Notes: generated by a model from the sequence alone, not told the origin. A DNA stretch of 13,935 nt from Crocinitomicaceae bacterium (GCA_002696025.1 NZQU01000075.1:20458-34392), one strand, 5' to 3'; positions 7,063-13,935 are shown, numbered from the stretch's first letter. Program-made: numbers and translations.

Positions 7063-8133
7063 TTAATCATCAAATGATATTAAAACTTCTTTAGTTTGAG
7101 GGTGTGATTGACATGTTAAAACATACCCATCTTCAACTTCGTCAGCATCTAGAGCATAGTTAACTTCCATTGAAACTTTTCCTTTAAGAACTTTTGCTTT
7201 ACATGTGCAACAAACTCCACCTTTGCAAGCAAAGGGTAAGTCAGCTCCATTTTTTTGAGCTAAATCTAAAATATTGTCACCATCAGACTTCATTTCTAAA
7301 TCAAATGAATCTCCATCAATTTGAATGGTAACAAGGCTGTCAAAAGATTTTTGTTTTGTGCTTTTATTTGTAGATTTTTTTTGACTAGAAGAGCTCGTAA
7401 ATAACTCGAAGTGTATCTTTTCTTTGTTTACTCCATGATTTTTAAAACTTTCACTTACTTCTTTAATCATGCTTTCAGGGCCGCATAAATAAACACCATC
7501 AATATCTTCATTTTTTAAAAATGTTTTTAGGAAAGCATCATTTTTTTCTCTATTAATTCGTCCTTGTTGAATTGTATTGCCAATATTTTCTTTAGAGAAA
7601 ACATGAACCATGCGAAATTGTTCAAGATATTTATTTTTAAGACTTTCTAATTCTTCTCTAAAAATGATACTTGAAAATCCCTTATTTCCATAAAATAAAG
7701 TAGCAGAGCTTTTGGGTTCATTTAACAAAACAGATTTGATCATTGAAAGAATAGGGGTGATTCCGCTACCAGCTGCATAAAAAATATAATTATTACTATT
7801 ATTTATGTCTGTGTTTAGTATAAAATTACCCATGGGTTTCATAACCCTTAATAAATCTCCTTTCTTTAAAATGTCATTTGCGTAAGATGAAAAAACACCA
7901 TCTTTAATTTTTTTTATGGCAACCTTATGAATTCCTTCATCTGGTGTAGAGCAGAGTGAGTATGCCCGTCTAACATTTTCTCCATTAATTTTATTTTCAA
8001 TAGTTAAGTATTGTCCGGAAAAGAAATTAAATTCATTTTTTAGATCATTGGGAATGTCAAAAGTTAAAGAGACACAGTCTTCTGTTTCTTTAGTGATTTC
8101 CTTAATTTTTATGTCATATAATTGTACGCCCAT
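7063..8133 (-). CDS. PaaE-like NAD(P)H:ferredoxin-type reductase with C-terminal [2Fe-2S] domain (first copy)
   Basis: Paralogue of the gene directly downstream, with the same three-domain order. From the ATG at 8133 the protein has 356 residues: RAYSLCS (about 56-62) for FAD, GSGITPI (122-128) and CGPESM (217-222) for the pyridine nucleotide, a Ser/Lys/Thr-rich linker (about 245-265), and [2Fe-2S] ligands Cys303, Cys308, Cys311 and Cys341 with an additional Cys309. The frame could extend to a TTG at 8154, but that codon is the last three bases of a TAnnTTTG box, so the ATG 18 bases after the box is far likelier. By eye the two copies share perhaps 35-40% of residues, so this is an old duplication, not a recent one. 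It is probably the first gene of a four-gene unit ending at 4882. The electron acceptor is unknown; flavobacterial homologues are often labelled simply as ferredoxin-NADP reductase. Confidence 0.92.
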   Translation of the reverse strand: MGVQLYDIKIKEITKETEDCVSLTFDIPNDLKNEFNFFSGQYLTIENKINGENVRRAYSLCSTPDEGIHKVAIKKIKDGVFSSYANDILKKGDLLRVMKPMGNFILNTDINNSNNYIFYAAGSGITPILSMIKSVLLNEPKSSATLFYGNKGFSSIIFREELESLKNKYLEQFRMVHVFSKENIGNTIQQGRINREKNDAFLKTFLKNEDIDGVYLCGPESMIKEVSESFKNHGVNKEKIHFELFTSSSSQKKSTNKSTKQKSFDSLVTIQIDGDSFDLEMKSDGDNILDLAQKNGADLPFACKGGVCCTCKAKVLKGKVSMEVNYALDADEVEDGYVLTCQSHPQTKEVLISFDD

Positions 8134-8151
8134 ATACTTGTAATCAACGCT

Positions 8152-8159
8152 CAAAAATA
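8152..8159 (-). promoter_or_regulatory. Putative -7 box (TATTTTTG) for the reductase-SDR operon
   Basis: Minus-strand TATTTTTG matches TAnnTTTG and lies 18 bases before the ATG at 8133, in the divergent region of about 85 bases shared with the DUF6702 gene. It also decides the start codon, because the alternative TTG is part of the box. Confidence 0.5.
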
Positions 8160-8192
8160 GTTAAATTGTTACGATTTTATAAAATTGAAGTG

Positions 8193-8200
8193 AATCTTTG
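8193..8200 (+). promoter_or_regulatory. Putative -7 box (AATCTTTG) for DUF6702 and the M1 peptidase
   Basis: AATCTTTG differs from TAnnTTTG only in the first base and lies 18 bases before the ATG at 8219, the same spacing as the opposite-facing promoter of the reductase operon. The two boxes are about 34 bases apart, back to back, so both transcription starts lie within one short divergent region. Confidence 0.45.
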
Positions 8201-8218
8201 TAAATTAGCCAACTTGTT

Positions 8219-8755
8219 ATGAGAAATTATTTGTTTTTTGTTGTTGTTTTTCTTTCATTTTGGATGAATAATGTGAATGCACATGAATATCATTTTTCAT
8301 TTGCTGAAGTTGGCTTTAACCATAAATGCAAATGTTTAGAAATATCAATATCAGTTGCGGCGCATGATATTGAATTTGCTCTTAAAAAGAAAGGCCTATT
8401 AAAGGGTTCAATAGAGCGAGATATTACCGAGAATGGCATTTCATCGGATTTAAAAAACGAGTTTTTAGATCATTTTATTATAAATGTTGACAATCAAGAT
8501 ATCGAGTTGTCAATAGATGGTTATGAGTTCACCGATGATGGTCTTTTGTATATTTACATGAGTTCAAAAACAATAAATATTACCGATTCTTCGATTCTTC
8601 AATTTAAATATGATATTTTGATGGAATCATTTAGTGACCAACAAAATAAATTAACCTTTCTTTATAACAATTTGAAACAAACGCTATCATTTATCAATGG
8701 CTCAAAAGAGTCAAATATGATATTAACATTACCCAAAAGAACATTCAATGATTAA
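8219..8755 (+). CDS. Secreted DUF6702 family protein
   Basis: A 178-residue protein of a Bacteroidota family with no established function. Seen: a classic signal peptide, residues 1-21, with hydrophobic core LFFVVVFLSFW and an Ala-X-Ala-like cleavage site after NVNA, then HEYHFSFAEVGFN, the family's usual mature N-terminus starting near a His and followed by alternating beta-strand segments. The conserved acidic patch around DIEFALKKK, and FLDHFIIN with the following strands, fit the family. A periplasmic or surface location is inferred. The last 8 bases overlap the start of the M1 peptidase (ATGATTAA), so the two are probably co-translated; I recall DUF6702 and M1 peptidases being neighbours in many flavobacteria, which suggests a shared role. 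A divergent -7 box lies 18 bases upstream. Confidence 0.82.
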   Translation: MRNYLFFVVVFLSFWMNNVNAHEYHFSFAEVGFNHKCKCLEISISVAAHDIEFALKKKGLLKGSIERDITENGISSDLKNEFLDHFIINVDNQDIELSIDGYEFTDDGLLYIYMSSKTINITDSSILQFKYDILMESFSDQQNKLTFLYNNLKQTLSFINGSKESNMILTLPKRTFND

Positions 8756-11054
8756 ATTTTACATCACTACTTTATTTTTTATATCATCTAATTTCTTTTT
8801 TTCACAAAAAAAGTTTGCCCAATTAGAACAAGAACTCCCAACTCCAAATATTTATAGAACTGCTGCAGGAGCTCCTGGGCATAAATATTATCAGCAAAAA
8901 GCAGATTATAAAATGGTCCTTGAGATTGATGACCTAAATCAAATTTTAAAAGGTAATGAGCAAATTACTTACACTAATAATTCACCTGATAAACTTGAAT
9001 ATTTATGGCTGCAATTAGATCAGAACTTATTTGCTAAAAATTCAGATACAAAGCTGATCAATGTTCAGAAAATGACGGACTATAGATCTATAAAAGATAT
9101 TGAAAGAAGATTTTTTGAATATGATGGAGGGTACAAAATAACCTCTATTACATCCAATTCAGGAGGTAAAATGAATTTTTCCATTAACAAAACAATGCTA
9201 AGAATAGATTTGGAAAAGCCTCTTTCTTCAGGTTCCAGTATTACATTTAATGTAAAATGGTGGTATAATATAAATGACAGAAGTAAGGTTGGAGGTAGAT
9301 CTGGTTATGAATATTTTCCAGGTGAAGACAATTATATTTATACAATTGCTCAGTTTTTTCCTAGAATGTGTGTTTATAATGACGTTGAAGGTTGGCAAAA
9401 TAAACAATTTTTAGGTAGAGGTGAATTCACTCTTCCATTTGGAGATTATGATGTTAAAATCACTGTTCCATCTGATCATATTGTTGCAGCAACCGGTGTT
9501 CTTCAAAATGCTTCATCTGTTTTAAGCTCAAAACAAAGAAAGTTACTTAGTAAGGCGAAATCTTCAGATGTTCCGGTTGTGATACATAGTCAGAAAGAGG
9601 CAGAATTAAACGAAAAAATAAAATCTACTAAATTAAAAACCTGGCATTTTAAGGCTAAAAATGTTAGAGACTTTGCATTTGCAAACTCAAGAAAGTTTAT
9701 TTGGGATGCGCAAAATGCAAAAGTTGGATCAAATAATGTTTTGTGTATGTCTTTTTATCCAAAAGAAGGAAACCCTTTGTGGGAAAGATACTCTACTAAA
9801 CTGGTCGCTCATACCGTAAAAACATATTCAAAATATACAGTTGATTATCCTTATCCTGTTGCCATATCCGTTCATTCTGATGATATTGGAATGGAATATC
9901 CAATGATTTGTTTCAATGGAGGTCGACCTGAATCAGATGGTACTTATTCAATAAGAACAAAATATGGAATGTGGGGCGTGATCATTCACGAGGTTGGGCA
10001 TAATTTTTTTCCTATGATTATCAATTCTGATGAAAGACAATGGACATGGATGGATGAAGGTCTAAATACATTTGTTCAATATTTAACTGAACAAGAGTGG
10101 GAGAGAGGTTATCCTTCTAGAAGAGGTCCTGCATATAAAATAGCAGATTATATGAGGGGAGATAAATCATTCATTTCTCCCATAATGACAAATTCAGAAT
10201 CGATTCATCAATTTGGAAATAATGCTTACGGAAAACCAGCTACAGCGCTTAATATATTAAGAGAAACGATTATGGGACGAGATCTTTTTGATTTTGCTTT
10301 TAAAACCTATTGCGAAAGATGGAAATTTAAACATCCTTCTCCAGCAGATTTTTTTAGATCTATGGAAGATGCCTCAGCTGTTGATTTAGATTGGTTTTGG
10401 AGAGGTTGGTTTTACACAAATGACAATGTTGATATTTCCATTTCAGATGTGAAATGGTTTAATTTAAATACAAATAACCCATCCATAGAAAAAGCAATTC
10501 TCAAAAAGCAAGATTCATCAAAAGATCGATTTATAGGTGATGAAAGAAATCTAAAATCGATTCCCAAAACAATCAATGAAGCAGATGATAATATTGATGA
10601 TTTTTATGCAACAAATGATTTTTACAAAGTGGATACCCTAGATAAAATTGCATATCAAAGATTTCTCAAGAGACTTGATAAAAATCAAGAAAAACTTTTA
10701 TCCAATGGTAATCATTTTTATGAAGTTACTTTTGATAATATTGGTGGACTTGTAATGCCATTAATTGTTCGTTTTACTTTTGTTGATGGAACAAATGAAG
10801 TCATTAGAATTCCAGCTGAAATTTGGAGAAGGTTTGAAGAACAGGTCAGTAGGGTTTTTGTTTTTGATCAAGAGGTGATTAGTTTTAGGTTGGACCCATT
10901 TTTGGAAACTGCTGATACTGATTTGGCTAATAATTCATGGCCACGTATAGCAACACCTACAAGATATCAGCTGTTTAGACAAAGAAAATCAAGAGAGAAT
11001 CCAATGCAGAGAAATAGACGTATTCAAGAAGATTTCCCCCCTATTGGAGAATAA
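8748..11054 (+). CDS. Secreted M1 family metallopeptidase (aminopeptidase-like)
   Basis: Zinc-dependent peptidase of the gluzincin clan, probably an exported aminopeptidase digesting peptides outside the cytoplasm. In the 768 residues are seen: a signal peptide at about 1-19 (hydrophobic, ending FFFSQ); an N-terminal beta-sandwich to about 300; the substrate-anchoring motif GMEYP at 381-385, equivalent to GAMEN; zinc ligands His414 and His418 in HEVGH and Glu437 in WMDEGLNTF (HExxH-x18-E); general base Glu415; and a likely catalytic Tyr494 in NNAYGKPA. About 200 residues after the catalytic helices (561-768) form a charged beta-rich C-terminal region ending in an Arg-rich tail. All catalytic residues are present, so it should be active. 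No T9SS C-terminal domain is apparent, so it may stay periplasmic or membrane-associated. The start overlaps the DUF6702 stop by 8 bases. Confidence 0.94.
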   Translation: MIKFYITTLFFISSNFFFSQKKFAQLEQELPTPNIYRTAAGAPGHKYYQQKADYKMVLEIDDLNQILKGNEQITYTNNSPDKLEYLWLQLDQNLFAKNSDTKLINVQKMTDYRSIKDIERRFFEYDGGYKITSITSNSGGKMNFSINKTMLRIDLEKPLSSGSSITFNVKWWYNINDRSKVGGRSGYEYFPGEDNYIYTIAQFFPRMCVYNDVEGWQNKQFLGRGEFTLPFGDYDVKITVPSDHIVAATGVLQNASSVLSSKQRKLLSKAKSSDVPVVIHSQKEAELNEKIKSTKLKTWHFKAKNVRDFAFANSRKFIWDAQNAKVGSNNVLCMSFYPKEGNPLWERYSTKLVAHTVKTYSKYTVDYPYPVAISVHSDDIGMEYPMICFNGGRPESDGTYSIRTKYGMWGVIIHEVGHNFFPMIINSDERQWTWMDEGLNTFVQYLTEQEWERGYPSRRGPAYKIADYMRGDKSFISPIMTNSESIHQFGNNAYGKPATALNILRETIMGRDLFDFAFKTYCERWKFKHPSPADFFRSMEDASAVDLDWFWRGWFYTNDNVDISISDVKWFNLNTNNPSIEKAILKKQDSSKDRFIGDERNLKSIPKTINEADDNIDDFYATNDFYKVDTLDKIAYQRFLKRLDKNQEKLLSNGNHFYEVTFDNIGGLVMPLIVRFTFVDGTNEVIRIPAEIWRRFEEQVSRVFVFDQEVISFRLDPFLETADTDLANNSWPRIATPTRYQLFRQRKSRENPMQRNRRIQEDFPPIGE

Positions 11055-11067
11055 GTAAATAATTACT

Positions 11068-11091
11068 CAATTTTACTATGTGGTAAAATTG
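11068..11091 (+). terminator. Perfect 9-bp inverted repeat after the M1 gene; possible terminator or operator
   Basis: CAATTTTAC, a 6-base loop TATGTG, then GTAAAATTG: the arms are perfectly complementary. It starts 13 bases after the M1 stop and about 30 bases before the next ATG. The stem is AT-rich and no U-tract follows, so intrinsic termination would be weak. An operator or mRNA-end stabilising hairpin is an alternative. Confidence 0.4.
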
Positions 11092-11121
11092 TTATAAATT
11101 GAAAGTCTAAACAATTGCTTT

Positions 11122-12792
11122 ATGAGATTTAAATACATGAAAACAATAACTCAAAAGATTTTAATCATATTTTTTGTTTTCTCTGTCACTTCATTTTTTT
11201 CTCAAACAGCAATTGATGTTGGTCCGCAAACAGCTACATTTACCTCAATGATTAGGGGATATCATTTTACTTCTCCTGTCACTTACACTATTTGCGGTCT
11301 TTATGTTCCTGATGATGCTAGTACAGCACCTCAATCTGTTAGGGTAGTTCGATTCAATACTGCTAATCCACCTGCTTATCCTGGTACAACTAATAATTTC
11401 ACTCAAATATTTTCACAATCAAATGTTGTTGGAAATACAATGATTACATGTAATATTCAAGTTAATGCAGGTGATATTATAGGAGTTTATGGATCAAGAG
11501 GCGCTAACTGCGTTAATAGCTATTCAGCCTCAAATTATGTTACAAACATTGGCGGACAAAATGTTACATTAAAGCGAAGTGGAATGCAATTTTGTCCCGC
11601 TCCAGGAACACCAATGCATGATATATGGTCAGAGGTTGGTGGCAAAATCGGAAGGGTTATTATGTACAATAATTGTTGTGCTCAAGCTCCCACATTATCT
11701 ATTTCGTCAAGTAATAGTAATATTTGCATCGGTCAATCTACAACAATTGTTGCTTCATCTTCCACTCCAGGTGGAACTTTTTTATGGTCAAATGGTATGG
11801 TTGGAGATACCATAACTGTTGCTCCAAATGCCACCACAACTTATTCGGTATCATATGATTTTCCGGGTTGTCCTTTGTCTTCAGATTCTCTAACCATTAA
11901 TGTTGGTCAAAGTTCAAATCAATTAATAGAACACTATTTATGTCCTGGAGAATCGGTTCAAATAGGATCAAATATATATACTTCACAAGGAGTCTATTGC
12001 GATACGATTATTTCTTCAGCAGGATGCGATAGTATCATCAATTCTATAGTTTTCATATATCCTCAATACTCAATCAATAATGACATAACTATTTGCTCTG
12101 GAACTTCTTATTCTTTTAATGGGGTTGATTATGACACCCAAGGTTCTTATTCTGAAACTTTGCAATCAATAAATGGTTGTGATTCAATTGTTAATTTCAA
12201 TTTATTTATTGAAGAAAGTTCCGATACCATAATAAATGAAACTATATGTACTGGTTCTAACTTTAATTTTAATGGTCAATCACTCTTTGATTCTGGTCAG
12301 TATATTGACACACTTCTTTCTGTTAATGGTTGTGATTCTGTTGTGTTTTTATCATTATTTGTTACTCCAGCAGAAGTAAGTCTCATCAATGAAACAATTT
12401 GCGATGATTCATCTTATATGTTTAACAATTTAAGCCTAACCAGTTCGGGTGTTTATTATGATACATTAGTATCTTCAGCAGGCTGTGATTCTATATCAAG
12501 TTTGTATTTGAATGTGGTTTCTTGTGAGTTTGAAATAAGTAATATTTTAACACCCAATAATGATGGGCAAAATGACACTTGGATGATCAATGATTTGTCA
12601 GTGATCTCAAATTGTAAAGTTCGAGTATACAATAGATGGGGGCAAATTGTTTTTGAATCTTCTGATTACCAAAATGATTGGAATGGGACAAAATCAGGAG
12701 AAGACCTACCAGATGGGATTTATTTTTATTCAATAATTGGGACTGGTGTAGAATATACAGGGTCTATAAATTTATTAAGATTAAAAAAATAG
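11122..12792 (+). CDS. T9SS-exported repeat surface protein with type B sorting domain
   Basis: A 556-residue secreted protein, probably attached to the cell surface or released by the type IX system. In order: signal peptide at about 1-28 (hydrophobic IIFFVFSVTSFFSQ); a domain I do not recognise (about 30-185), beta-rich and ending in an odd Cys-Cys pair at 185-186; an Ig/PKD-like domain (about 190-262); four tandem 51-residue repeats (about 272-466), each with a CxG-type Cys and a GCDS Cys 28 residues later; and a gliding-motility-associated C-terminal domain, TIGR04131-like (about 472-556), recognised by ILTPNNDGQNDTW, RVYNRWGQIVFE and DGIYFYSI. ATG 11137 would give MKTITQKI..., an equally good signal peptide, so the start is uncertain by five residues. 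Part of its repeat DNA is nearly identical to the next gene. An adhesin-like structural role is inferred; no enzymatic motif is seen. Confidence 0.85.
   Translation: MRFKYMKTITQKILIIFFVFSVTSFFSQTAIDVGPQTATFTSMIRGYHFTSPVTYTICGLYVPDDASTAPQSVRVVRFNTANPPAYPGTTNNFTQIFSQSNVVGNTMITCNIQVNAGDIIGVYGSRGANCVNSYSASNYVTNIGGQNVTLKRSGMQFCPAPGTPMHDIWSEVGGKIGRVIMYNNCCAQAPTLSISSSNSNICIGQSTTIVASSSTPGGTFLWSNGMVGDTITVAPNATTTYSVSYDFPGCPLSSDSLTINVGQSSNQLIEHYLCPGESVQIGSNIYTSQGVYCDTIISSAGCDSIINSIVFIYPQYSINNDITICSGTSYSFNGVDYDTQGSYSETLQSINGCDSIVNFNLFIEESSDTIINETICTGSNFNFNGQSLFDSGQYIDTLLSVNGCDSVVFLSLFVTPAEVSLINETICDDSSYMFNNLSLTSSGVYYDTLVSSAGCDSISSLYLNVVSCEFEISNILTPNNDGQNDTWMINDLSVISNCKVRVYNRWGQIVFESSDYQNDWNGTKSGEDLPDGIYFYSIIGTGVEYTGSINLLRLKK
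11935..12168 (+). repeat. 234-bp segment shared with the downstream surface gene (copy 1)
   Basis: Aligns without gaps to 13702-13935 at a constant offset of 1767 bases (589 codons). I counted 27 mismatches by hand, about 88% identity. Two runs are identical: 12028-12083 (56 bases) and 12105-12168 (64 bases, cut only by the window edge in the other copy). Confidence 0.9.
11941..12519 (+). repeat. Four tandem 153-bp (51-residue) Cys repeats
   Basis: The first Cys of each unit is at residue 274, 325, 376 and 427, and the GCDS Cys at 302, 353, 404 and 455, so both series have an exact period of 51 residues. The consensus runs CxGxxxxFNG, then S/DxGxYxDTL, then GCDSI, then alternating hydrophobic strand residues. 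The fixed Cys-Cys distance suggests one disulfide per unit. The same period is seen in the following gene. Confidence 0.9.
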
Positions 12793-12858
12793 TTCTCCAA
12801 ATCCTTTTTTTAAAATAGACTTCTTATATTTAGTTAATTAAAACCTTATACTCAAAAT

Positions 12859-13935
12859 TTGAAGTTAATTAAATTAGAAAAATATTTTTTCTTAATTATT
12901 ATTTTTACAATTCCTTTTTTATATCTATCTCAAGGTGTACAATCTGTTACATTCAATTATACTGGTGCACCTGAAACATGGACTGTCCCCTCGTGCGTTT
13001 CGCAAATTCAAATTGAAATTGCAGGTGCAAAAGGTGGCGGTATAAATGGTGGGAATGGAGCTATTATTAATGGTTTTTTAACTGTTGTTCCTGGTCAAAC
13101 AATTCAATTAAATGTTGGAGGTGAAGGAGCTTGTCCAACATCAGGATTTAATGGCGGTGGTTCTGGATCAAACGCAAATAACCAAGCAAATGCTTCTTGT
13201 GGTGGCGGTGGTGCAAGTGATTTAAGAACACCACCCTATCAATCTTCTGATCGTATTATTGTCGCTGCTGGTGGTGGAGGTATGGGTGGTGGTGATACTG
13301 ATTCTGATGGTGGAAGTGGCGGTTGTGCAAATGGTGGTGATGGAATAGGTGTTTTTGGTATTGGAGGAGATGGAGCCAATCAAAATAATGGAGGTAATGG
13401 AGGTGCTCCTTGGTCACCCACTGGTAATTCTGGTGTTAATGGTGTTTTTTATAATGGCGGTGATGGTGCATCTGATCCTTGTTTTAATTTAGGACCCGGT
13501 GGCGGCGGAGGAGGAGGATACTATGGCGGCGGTGGCGGTGGAAGTGATTGTTTTAATGGAAGTGGACCTATAGGTGGCGGTGGCGGCGGCGGCGGTTCAA
13601 GTTTGGTTCCTTTAAATGCTACATGTATTTCAGACACCAATTCTGGAAATGGATATATAACTATTACTTTTTCATTATCATATAACGTAAGCAATCAGTA
13701 TTATTTATGTCCAGGAGAATCGGTTCAAATTGGGTCAAATATATATACTTCTCAAGGGGTTTATTCTGATACTCTTCAAACAATTAGTGGATGTGATAGT
13801 ATCATCAATTCTATAGTTTTCATATATCCTCAATACTCAATCAATAATGATATTACCATTTGCTCCGGAAATTCTTATTCTTTTAATGGGGTTGATTATG
13901 ACACCCAAGGTTCTTATTCTGAAACTTTGCAATCA
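12859..13935 (+). CDS. Secreted glycine-rich (ALK/LTK-type) repeat protein, N-terminal part (cut by right edge)
   Basis: A 359-codon open frame running off the window. There is no ATG before codon 142; the TTG at 12859 is the only sensible start, because it directly precedes a good signal peptide (KLIKLEKYFFLIIIFTIPFLY, ending near residue 25). A stop at 12835-12837 closes the frame upstream. Residues about 29-275 form a glycine-rich domain of the type found in animal ALK/LTK receptors and many bacterial secreted proteins: VTFNYTGAPETWTVP, IEIAGAKGGG, VVPGQTIQLNVGGEG, GGGGASDLR, DRIIVAAGGGG and several Gly6-8 runs. From Cys284 it enters the same 51-residue Cys repeats as the preceding gene (next unit Cys335), nearly identical in DNA. 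A T9SS C-terminal domain is expected beyond the edge but not seen. Most likely a surface or matrix protein; no catalytic motif is visible. Confidence 0.85.
   Translation, partial: MKLIKLEKYFFLIIIFTIPFLYLSQGVQSVTFNYTGAPETWTVPSCVSQIQIEIAGAKGGGINGGNGAIINGFLTVVPGQTIQLNVGGEGACPTSGFNGGGSGSNANNQANASCGGGGASDLRTPPYQSSDRIIVAAGGGGMGGGDTDSDGGSGGCANGGDGIGVFGIGGDGANQNNGGNGGAPWSPTGNSGVNGVFYNGGDGASDPCFNLGPGGGGGGGYYGGGGGGSDCFNGSGPIGGGGGGGGSSLVPLNATCISDTNSGNGYITITFSLSYNVSNQYYLCPGESVQIGSNIYTSQGVYSDTLQTISGCDSIINSIVFIYPQYSINNDITICSGNSYSFNGVDYDTQGSYSETLQS
13702..13935 (+). repeat. 234-bp segment shared with the upstream surface gene (copy 2)
   Basis: Counterpart of 11935-12168, same frame and same repeat register (unit 1 to unit 1, unit 2 to unit 2). 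Seventeen of the 27 mismatches fall within 13761-13794. The identity still holds at the window edge, so the true repeat is probably longer. Confidence 0.9.

Noticed and set aside
5981..8133. Part of a phenylacetate (paa) degradation operon
   Set aside because: Only PaaE-like reductases are present, twice. No paaA, B, C, D, K or other pathway genes adjoin, and the motifs are common to general flavobacterial reductases.
11579..11815. Plus-strand open frame of 78 codons
   Set aside because: Out-of-frame shadow inside the T9SS type B surface gene, which has clear domain content in its own frame. The frames at 3672-3860, 5385-5591 and 6460-6681 were dropped for the same reason.
11941..12519. CRISPR-like direct repeats
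   Set aside because: The 153-bp periodicity is coding and in frame, with diverged units, constant cysteines and no short identical repeats separated by unique spacers.

Overview
The window reads as chromosomal DNA from an AT-rich member of the Bacteroidota, most likely Flavobacteriales in the broad sense. The reasons are the Bacteroidota-type SecA with its N-terminal insertion, a type IX secretion (T9SS) type B sorting domain, DUF6702 next to an M1 peptidase, no Shine-Dalgarno-like sites, and several start-proximal matches to the Bacteroidota -7 promoter box TAnnTTTG. No tRNA, rRNA, CRISPR array, transposase or phage gene was seen. No stretch longer than 300 bases lacks a gene; the largest gap is about 80 bases.

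Layout. Positions 1-3165 (minus strand) hold, in transcription order, a NamZ/DUF1343 lipoprotein-like muramidase, methionyl-tRNA formyltransferase (fmt), and the 5' part of secA, which runs off the left edge. Divergent from NamZ is a LolC/LolE-like (FtsX-family) permease at 3197-4885, which carries an unexpected periplasmic insert with a PKD-like segment. It converges, with overlapping stop codons, on a minus-strand block at 4882-8133. In transcription order that block is two tandem PaaE-like flavin/[2Fe-2S] reductases, a short-chain dehydrogenase whose start overlaps the second reductase, and a small helical protein of unknown function.

From 8219 onward everything is on the plus strand. A secreted DUF6702 protein is translationally coupled to a secreted M1 metallopeptidase. 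Two large secreted, repeat-bearing surface proteins follow. The first is complete: a unique N-terminal domain, an Ig/PKD-like domain, four exact-period 51-residue Cys repeats and a T9SS type B C-terminal domain. The second is cut by the right edge: signal peptide, ALK/LTK-type glycine-rich domain, then the same 51-residue repeats.

How it fits together. The left half is housekeeping: protein export, initiator tRNA formylation, envelope recycling and lipoprotein trafficking. The middle is a redox operon whose acceptor is not in the window. The right half is export and surface biology. The most notable observations are the PKD-like insertion in the permease and a 234-base, ungapped, about 88% identical segment shared by the two neighbouring surface genes, whose mismatches are clustered in a way that suggests recombination between repeats. 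Agreement in promoter-to-start spacing lets several start codons be re-chosen, including a probable GTG start for the permease and an ATG at 8133 for the first reductase.
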